Of a stretch of 64,000 nucleotides of DNA, positions 57,101 through 64,000 are shown piece after piece. This stretch comes from Galeopsis tetrahit (Eukaryota; Streptophyta; Magnoliopsida; Lamiales; Lamiaceae). The notes below the pieces were generated by a model. It had not been told where the DNA came from. It ran no database searches and saw only the letters and a list, made by a program, of their open reading frames with translations. The stretch is taken from assembly GCA_963675135.1 (NCBI GenBank), contig OY776122.1, positions 86,810,472-86,874,471 on the forward strand, given 5' to 3'. Position 1 is the stretch's first letter. Each line of letters begins with the position of its first letter. The position numbers and the translations under genes are program-made.

Positions 57101-58323
57101 TACACCAATTAGATGTTGATAATGCATTTTTAAATGGTGTATTGGATACTGATTTGTACATGGTACAGCCTCCGGGGTTTGAGTCAGTTAACAATCCAAA
57201 TCTTGTCTGTAAATTGAAGAGATCTTTATATGGTTTGAAACAAGCCTCAAGAGCATGAACTTCTACTTTTGCATCAGCCTTACAAAAGCTTGGTTTTACC
57301 ACTTCGAAGGCAGATAATTCTCTTTATTTCAGACATCATAAAGGTGCTCTTGTTCTCATAATGGCATATGTTGATGATATTGTGGTTACAGGTTCTGATT
57401 CTTCTCAAATACAAGAAGTGATCAAATCTCTCCATCAATTCTTTTCTATTAAGTATCTTGGAGAATTGAATTATTTCTTGGGCGTGGAGATTAAAAGGTC
57501 ATCACAAGGAATGGTGCTCAACCAAAAGAAGTATATCTTAGAGTTGCTGCAAAGGGCAGGAATGATTGATGCAAAGGGCATTAGCACTCCTATGATTGCT
57601 GGGAATCACTTGTCCAAACATGTAGGACAACCAATTGTAGATCCTCATCTTTATAGAAGCATAGTTGGAGGGCTTCAATATGCCACTGTTTCAAGGCCTG
57701 ATGTTGCCTTTGCTGTTAACAAAGTTAGTCAATTTATGCAGCATCCTCTAGATACACATTGGAAAGCAGTTAAAAGGATCCTGAGATATCTTTCTGGCAC
57801 CATTGATTACAGTCTTACTTATAGCATTCCAAAGAATCTTGATATCCAAGCCTTTGCAGATGCAGATTGGGCAACTGATCTAGATGACAGAAAGTCAACT
57901 TCTGGTCAGTGTGTTTTCCTTGGAGGCAACCTTATATCATGGAGTGCCAAGAAACAACCTATTGTCTCAAGATCTAGTACTGAGGCTGAATATAGGAGCT
58001 TGGCAGGAGTCACATGTGAGCTAGTCTGGATTCAATCCCTTCTACATGAGTTGAAATTACCTTGTTCAAAACCACCAACAATCTGGATTGACAATCAAGG
58101 GGCTATTTCTCTTTCAGCAAATCCAGTTTTTCACTCAAGAACCAAGCATCTTGAGTTAGATCTTCACTTCATTAGAGAAAAGGTTGTCAAGAAGCAAATT
58201 CAAGTTCAACATGTGCCAAGTATAGATCAAATTGCTGATGTATTCACAAAACCACTCTCCAATCAATTTTTCTGCAGATTTAGGAACAAGCTTGGCATCT
58301 TTCCTCATCTCCACAAAAATTGA
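54148..58323 (+). pseudogene. copia-1 gag-pol, one nonsense codon
   Basis: Start chosen at ATG 54148 (MTSQSEANLF), just after the leader. Order: gag UBN2 region (KLNENNYLIWKQQVLAAVKG); a remnant GPGCQRC where the CCHC zinc knuckle should be; protease (DSGATNHVTF); GAG-pre-integrase (WHARFGHASF); integrase (HSDLWGP, SDGGTEF, EQNGLAERKHRHI); reverse transcriptase (KARLVAKGYTQ, then AYVDDIVV); RNase H (ADADWATDL, SSTEAEYRSL, HSRTKHLELD). The order integrase before RT is diagnostic of Ty1/copia. TGA at 57256-57258 stands where the family has Trp (KQASRAW); the frame stays open on both sides to TGA 58321-58323. With the lost knuckle, this makes the copy non-autonomous despite its youth. Confidence 0.5.
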
Positions 58324-58330
58324 GGGGGCC

Positions 58331-58673
58331 TATTGAAGAAAACAATTATCCACGTATGCACAAGTTGACCTCCACATGTGCATGAGTTGATTTCCACATA
58401 TGCATCAAGCATAGTTGGAATCATTTTAGCATATTCTCTTTGATTCCCATGAGATACGGTCCTAGTTGTATAGAGCTATTTCAATAGTACTAGTTTGTTT
58501 CTTTTGTCATCTTTAGACCTCTAATAGTATGGTGACAAGTGTCCCTAGGTAGCAGCTAGGTAGTTCCATTTATAACAAAGTTTGTATCTTCTTTCACGAT
58601 GAATGAATGAAACCTAAAGCTATCTGCAAATATGGATTCTTGTGCTTTGTTATGCACCATCAATATTTTATCA
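58331..58673 (+). repeat. 3' LTR of copia-1
   Basis: 343 bp, preceded by the polypurine tract and followed by the CTAGT duplication. Confidence 0.5.
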
Positions 58674-58881
58674 CTAGTTTTACAGCTTTGTCAACCTCTA
58701 GCATTTTTTGATTACTCAATTTCTGTGAGAGCAAAAACGAAATCGACTCCCCATAAAACACTGGATGGGGAATCACCCCCAATTTACAGCTTACACTGAG
58801 GTAAACTGGTTTACATTCCTCTAACACCGCCGATGTCGTTCCCGTATCAATTAACTCATGCGTATCTTCCAATTTATTCAT

Positions 58882-59244
58882 CGTCGAGTGAATAGAACAA
58901 AATCATAGTGTGTTCTACAATCTTGATCGAAATTTGAATTCGCTATGAAATCTGATCTATTTCCCTTAATTTCATTTCGAATCGACTCTGAAATTTGTTG
59001 AGATTTGGTACTGCAGTCTTCACTATCAGGCACATAAGCTTCTTCAAGGATTAATTCTTCTTCCAGAACCCAATTTCTCTTCTGTGACAATTGATCTGAT
59101 TCATCTTCGAGAACCACATTCCCCTTGTGAATATTTGTTAACTGCAACATCATCGACTCTAGAATTTCTGTAATGTGGGTGGATCTGCTTTTGTAAATCG
59201 ATGCCCTCCGCCATGCCCAAGAGTGGGTGGCTCTGGATACCATT
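58882..59244 (-). other. 5' internal region of the gene-carrying LTR element
   Basis: Contains the primer binding site, then ATG at about 59214 opening MAEGIDLQKQ. A neighbouring frame continues HITEILESMMLQLTNIHKGN, together resembling the start of a plant gypsy gag protein with one frame change. An acidic, serine-rich stretch follows to 58878. No protease, RT or integrase. Confidence 0.5.
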
Positions 59245-59655
59245 TGTCATGAACATGGTCATGAACACACTCAATTTTATAAAACAAGAAAACAATTGAT
59301 CTAGATAGAAGTAATTGTGAGAGAGAAAGAGAGAATAGTAGAGATTTAGATAGAGAGAGAGAGAGAGAGAATCGGGTAGAAGAAATTAACTTTTCTGCAT
59401 AATTTCATTCATCATATTTTTCATATTTAAACCTTTCCACAATTAAACCTATGGAATCAAATGTGTAAAGCCCAAAACTAAATAAACATAGTAAGATGGG
59501 CCAACCCCTTAATAATAAAATTAAGATATAAAACATAAATGGCCCAAACCCAATAACTATCTTCAATGGTTGAGAATTAGACTTTTGAGTCTCCATTTCC
59601 TCTTGCCTCGTGTACTTCAAAAACTCACATTTCCAATTGCTTCCAGTCCACAACA
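59245..59655 (-). repeat. 5' LTR of the gene-carrying element
   Basis: 411 bp, TG...CA on the minus strand, with a (GA)n run at about 59353-59370 and 'cctcttgcctcgtgtacttc'. Uninterrupted, so it serves as the empty-site reference for the MULE in its partner LTR. Confidence 0.5.
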
Positions 59656-59753
59656 CGCTAATGATGCTAATCAATTAAAGTATACAAGGAAACAATAAAG
59701 AAGGAAATGATATGCACACATATGGAAAAGGAGATATTCTGGAATATTCATCA

Positions 59754-62700
59754 CTCCCCCTCAAGTTGGATTGTGAAGGTCACGAACACCCAACTTGTTG
59801 ACAAGTAGTCGAAATCTATCAGTTCCAAGAGCATTTGTGAAAACGTCCGCGACTTGATCTTTCGTGTTTCTATATATCTTGATTCAACTCGTTCACGGAC
59901 GAAATAGCAATCCATCTCAACGTGCTTTGTGCGCTCGTGGAAGACTAGATTATTAGCAATGTGTCGAGCTGCTTGGTTATCACAATGCAACGGTGTGGCT
60001 GCAGTTTGCATTGCTTGAAGATCACAAAGTAACCATCGAAGCCACAATATCTCACTCACTGTAGTGGCCATCGCTCTATACTCTGCTTCAGCCGAGGACC
60101 TTGAAACAACTGATTGTTTCTTAGTTCGCCAAGAGATGGGAGACCCCCCAAGAGTGATGAAATAACCAGTGCTCGAACGTCTAGTCATTTGACATCCTCC
60201 CCAATCAGAATCACAGAAGGCTTCTAAACTCAAATCTCCATTAGCCGAAAGGAAAATCCCTTGGCCAGGTGTTGCTTTCAAGTAACGTATCACTCGATAA
60301 ACCGCATCCATGTGTGTTTGGCGTGGTGATGTGAGGAATTGGCTAAGCATATTTATTGCAAACTGGATGTCGGGTCTCGTCACAGACAAATACAGTAGAC
60401 GTCCTATTAGGCGTCTATATCGAGATGGATCCACAGGTGGACTTTCTTCGTCGAGGCCAAAACGTGCATTTTGCTCCATTGGAAATGCACTAGGACGTGC
60501 CCCAAGTAAACCACTGTCTTTCAGGATATTCAAAGTATACTTCCTTTGGCTCAAAACGATTCCTTATGATGAACGTGCCACTTCGATCCCAAGAAAGTAT
60601 TTGAGAGGCCCCAAATCTTTAATGCTTAACTTTTGATCAAGGTATGTCTTCACAAATTGTATGCGTTCATTGTCATTCCCAGCCAAGATGACATCATCTA
60701 CGTATATAAGGGCACAAACATAGGTTGTTTCCTTCTTATAAATGAATAGAGAGTGGTCTGCTCTCGATTGACGAAACCCAGCATCCAATATGGCTCGCAT
60801 GAATTTGTGATGCCAATTTTGGATGCTTGTCGCAAACCTTATAGAGATTTTTGTAGCTTGCAAACCCTCTTATCTCCACTCTTAGCAAATCCTTGTGGAA
60901 TCTTCATGTATACATTTTCATTCAAGTCACCATGAAGGAACGCATTGTTCACGTCAAGCTGTTCAATTATCCAATTCTTCTTTGTAGCCACAGCGAGCAT
61001 ACTTCGTACGGTGACCAGCTTTGCAACGGGTGCGAATGTTTCATGAAAGTCTATCCCCTCTATTTGTGTGAACCCCTTTGCAACGACTCGCGCCTTATAC
61101 CTATCAACCTCTCCATTGAGCTTATACTTAATTTTATAAATCCATTTGGAGTCAGTGGCTCGTTTTCCCGGTGGTAGATGCTCGAGTGTCCATGTCTCAT
61201 TTGCTTCGAGTGCATTAATTTCTCTCATCATGGCTTCTTTCCATTCAGGATCTTTGATTGCCTGTGAGAAACTCTTAGGCTCATCACGTGAAGTGATGGC
61301 CGCAAGATAACATTTATGTGCATGAGAGAATCTTTTATATGACACAAAATGAGATAAGGGATGTACCGTTGAGGATCCTGATTCGAGCATGGGTCGCGAA
61401 TGGTCTAAAGACTGCGGCATATCCACCTCATATTCTTGCAAATGCTTTGGTTGTGCCCTTATTCGACCACTTTGGTGTTTGACTTGATCTTCAACATGTG
61501 TTACATTTGGTCCATCATGTCCCAGATCAGTAGCATCACTAGCTCTTTCATCCCCATTGTTGATCCCATCATGCAAGGGCACATGATCTAGTTCCCAATC
61601 TTGCAATCGTTCGGTTGCAATTTTCTTGAGCTTTACGTCTCTCTCAAAGGGAAAAATGTGCTCGAAAAACTTGACATCACGTGAAACATAAACACTTTTG
61701 TTCTCTAAATCAAGAACACGATATCCCTTTTGGCCATTGGGATATCCAATGAAGACACATGGTCTCCCCCCTTTTTATTATCTTTTGCATACACTAAACA
61801 TCCAAAAACACGTAATCGATCATAGTTGGGTTTTTGTTTGAAAAGAACCTCGTAAGGTGTTTTGTGCTGAAGGAGCTTCGTGTATTTATTATGTATGTGG
61901 CAGTTAAAATACATTCACCCCAAAAATTAATTGGAAGTTCAGCCTGAAAACGCAAGGCTCTAGCAACTTCCAAAATGTGCCTATGCTTTCTTTCCACCAC
62001 CCCATTTTGTTGTGGTGTATCTGTACAAGAGTTTTGAAAATCAATTCCATTTTCAACATAAAATTCAACCATCACATTAGACGAAAATTCAGACCCATTA
62101 TCGATTCTAATCTTCTTAACAAATTTCCCAAACCGTGTCTTAACCATGTTGCAAAACAATATCAAGTACCTGCTCACCTCAGATTTATATCCCATTAAAT
62201 AAACCCAAACACCCCTACTATAATCATCAACAATGCTAAAAAAATAATATGCTCCTGTGAAAGAAGGTGTTTTATAAGGCCCCCATATGTCGCAATGTAT
62301 CAACTCAAAACAATCACTTGTTTGGATGGAACTAAGAGGAAAAATCGTGCGTGTTTGTTTGGCTCTCATACAAGAGTCACAATGATCAACAAAAATATTA
62401 TTAATAGAATCAATATGCTGGAGTTTTAATTTGGAGGCATGGCCTAATCTCTTGTGCCAAGTTTTCGGACACACCACCGCAGACATGGCTCGATGCTCCT
62501 GCCTTGGCTCCAAGCAGTATAGACCATTGCGTTGCTTACCCATCCCAATCAGGTTCCTCGAGCTCAAGTCCTGTATCACACAATACTCCAGATAAAAAAT
62601 AAGAGCACAATTATGGTCCTTTGTTAAACGACTCACAGATAGTAAGTTGCATTGAAAATTAGGAACATGCAACACATCATTTATTTTGAGTCCATTAGGC

Positions 62701-63969
62701 AAGTGTGTACTTCCAACGCCCTCAACAGGCACATTATCACCATTGGGAATTTTTACAGGGGTTCTCAAATCCGATTTAACGAAACCATCGAGCATTTTTC
62801 CATTATAAGTGAAGTGTTCCGTAGCCCCAGAGTCTATGACCCAAGGTTTATCAGGAATAATCTTACCAGCCATGTTAACAGATGAGGATTGACTTGCTTT
62901 CTCCCTGTTCATGGTACTCAGGTACTCGATCAGCTTCGTCAATTGTCCTTTGACTTATACCAGGAACCGAACTCGAACTCGTTTCAAAATTTGCAGCCTT
63001 CGGGCTTATCCTTTGTTTCTCATTTCCCTTTAATAAATTATTTTTCTTGGATCTCTGCTCACCCCTGTCTAGATAGTCAATAATTTCAAAACAATACTCA
63101 ATGATGAGGTTAGTTCTTCCACAATGATCACACTTCCTTTCACATTTTCTATCCTTGATTTCATCATTTCTCTTTTCATGTGGCTGGTGAGTAGCGCCTG
63201 GATTTTTCCTTCTTCGATAATCTTGAGCCTGGAATGCAGCCACATCTACTGTAGGTTTTCTTGCCGCCGCGATCAGTCGTTGTTGTTCGTCTTGGGCCAC
63301 CAGATGATAGGCTGCCCCTATTCCAAGTGCTGGTTTTGTACTTAGTATTTGGGTTTTCACGGTGTTAAAGATTTCATCCAAACCCATTAGAAACTCATAT
63401 AGTTGCTCCTTCTCTCGCATCTGCACCACCTGTTTTGAAACATCACAAGTGCACTTTCCAAAAATGCACCTTGGCGTCGCCGTGACGGATTGAATTTCAT
63501 CCCAAATCCCTTTCAACTTTGTATAGTATGCTGATACAGACATTTTCTCTTGTCGAGTGAGTGTGAGCGCTCGTTTTAATTCGTACGCTCTCGGTGCACT
63601 TTCTTTTCCAAACCTTTCTTCCAAGTCGAGCCAGATCTCTCGAGCCGTCTTGCCATGTTTTACACTGTTGCGGATCTCCTTCACCATCGACACGGTGAGC
63701 CATCCTTTCAACATGGCGTTACAGCGTTTCCACAGCAAGATCTCCAATGACCCTTCTTCTGGCATCGAAATGGTGCTGTCAACAAAGCTAATTTTGTTTT
63801 TCGCAAATAGGAAATTGGTCATCTCCTCCATCCAATCTGCGTAATTGTCGTCGCTAAGAATTTCGCTAGCGTAAACTTGTTCGGGATTATCGGACGGGTG
63901 TACATAGTACGGAGACATCACGTCCACCACGTTTGAGGCGGTGGGTTTTTCATCACCAGGTTTCACCAT
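59754..63969 (-). pseudogene. copia-2 gag-pol, many frameshifts and stops
   Basis: Segments in order on the minus strand: gag (63969-62875, with a UBN2-type region ILSDDNYADWMEEM and a CDHCG zinc-knuckle start); protease and GAG-pre-integrase (DSGATEHFTY, CPKTWHKRLGHAS) and integrase (62942-61794, with HCDIWGP, RIDNGSEF and QQNGVVERKHRHI); reverse transcriptase (61606-60839 and 60863-60564, with KARVVAKGFTQ and catalytic YVDD); RNase H (60554-59751, with DSDWGG and SSAEAEYRAM). Frames change at the gag/protease border, at about 61880 and 61705, and near the 3' end. Stops occur at about 60839 and 60561. It cannot encode a working polyprotein. Confidence 0.5.
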
Positions 63970-64000
63970 GGTTGTTGGTGATTAATTGGTGTGTGGGTTA

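Larger units (their letters stand above)
53708..58673 (+). mobile_element. copia-1: young, nearly intact Ty1/copia retrotransposon
   Basis: Two 343-bp LTRs (53708-54050 and 58331-58673) look identical by eye. The target duplication is CTAGT (53703-53707, 58674-58678). The primer site TGGTATCAGAGC follows the 5' LTR directly at 54051, and the polypurine tract TGAGGGGGCC (58321-58330) precedes the 3' LTR. The LTRs start TA and end CA (TATTGAAG ... TTTTATCA) rather than the usual TG...CA, a known non-canonical copia form. It is the youngest insertion in this nest. Confidence 0.5.
53029..58881 (-). pseudogene. captured F-box/kelch (SKIP11/At1g74510-type) fragment, split by copia-1
   Basis: The minus-strand frame starts with ATG at 58881 (MNKLEDTHELIDTG...), meets copia-1 at 58673, and resumes at 53707 in the same frame once the element and one CTAGT copy are removed. 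From about residue 110 it reads CLNVRISMLIKSWYLYELQS, IVEHWVYMIFDLRAWEAF, CDGCFNYADKESLAGSDLLV and PSFVVVVNNQLYVIEYLPNM. These match, in order, the F-box tail and kelch repeats of the SKIP11/At1g74510 group (RxLGIVEHWVY..WEAF, DKESLAVGTxLLVFG, VAVVNNELYAADY). Kelch repeats in the middle are missing. Intron-free and rearranged, so it is retroposed cargo. The first about 100 residues are unrecognised and could come from another gene. Confidence 0.5.
50282..59655 (-). mobile_element. gene-carrying LTR element, non-autonomous, inserted in copia-2's 3' LTR
   Basis: Two LTRs of about 405-411 bp (50282-51943 including a nested MULE, and 59245-59655) read TGTTGTGGACTGG ... GTTCATGACA on the minus strand. 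The 5-bp duplication CGCTA flanks the whole (50277-50281, 59656-59660). After the 5' LTR comes a primer site TGGTATCCAGAGCC (near tRNA-iMet complement, 59230-59242). Before the 3' LTR there is a polypurine tract CAAGGAAGGGG. Instead of gag-pol, the interior holds a short possible gag-like N-terminus and pieces of at least two host genes. Later insertions are a MULE, a MITE and copia-1. By eye the LTRs differ at about six bases plus a GA-repeat indel. Confidence 0.5.
50140..64000 (-). mobile_element. copia-2: decayed Ty1/copia retrotransposon, continues past the window
   Basis: Minus-strand coding lies at 63969-59754. A polypurine tract (TTGAGGGGGAG on the minus strand) ends at 59754, and the 3' LTR starts TGATGAATATTCC at 59753. 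That LTR is interrupted at 59656 by another LTR element and resumes at 50281, ending AATTTAACA at 50140. The two parts total about 235 bp. The 5' LTR is beyond 64000. The gag start (MVKPGDEK...) at 63969 lies 31 bases from the window edge. Confidence 0.5.

Overview
The window is nuclear DNA of a flowering plant, most likely a eudicot. It has spliced genes with GT/AG introns, a Pol III tRNA gene, an F-box gene, a RALF-like peptide gene, and AT-rich spacers packed with plant transposon families. I cannot name the species. Host genes are sparse and several are broken; most of the window is layered transposable elements (TEs), and many boundaries can be read from target-site duplications (TSDs).

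Left third (1-22 kb). A minus-strand glycoside hydrolase family 28 (polygalacturonase-like) gene runs from 9180 to 34. Its first intron holds a 5 kb PIF/Harbinger-type element with a damaged Myb/SANT-like gene. A Mutator-like element (MULE, 10629-14535, 9-bp TSD, ~130-bp inverted ends) follows. Next come an intact two-exon F-box gene (15849-17339, +), a minus-strand gene for a small, probably mitochondrial protein with frame lesions (19446-18464), and a lone first exon of a Nudix hydrolase (20695-20470, -).

Middle (22-42 kb). A solo LTR (22758-24535) sits inside a MITE fragment that lies inside an older inverted-repeat element. A long-inverted-repeat element carries four 84-bp tandem repeats. 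A hAT MITE (8-bp TSD) contains a Stowaway-like MITE. A 5'-truncated LINE (about 30.95-36.42 kb) has ORF1 and ORF2, each with one nonsense codon. A RALF-like peptide gene (37828-37592, -) with a TATA box, another hAT MITE, a tRNA-Lys(CTT) gene and a further nested MITE follow.

Right third (42-64 kb). There are two deep nests. In the first, a plus-strand solo LTR (41922-48890) contains a minus-strand solo LTR of similar type (42312-47400), which contains a CACTA element (43284-46627). In the second, a decayed minus-strand Ty1/copia element (50140 to beyond 64000) carries, inside its own 3' LTR, another minus-strand LTR element (50282-59655). That inner element has almost no retroelement coding; it carries host-gene fragments related to an F-box/kelch (SKIP11/At1g74510-type) gene and to the plastid MurE-like ligase gene. 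It was later hit by a MULE, a MITE and a young Ty1/copia element with LTRs that look identical. This gene-capturing LTR element and its datable nest are the most interesting content.
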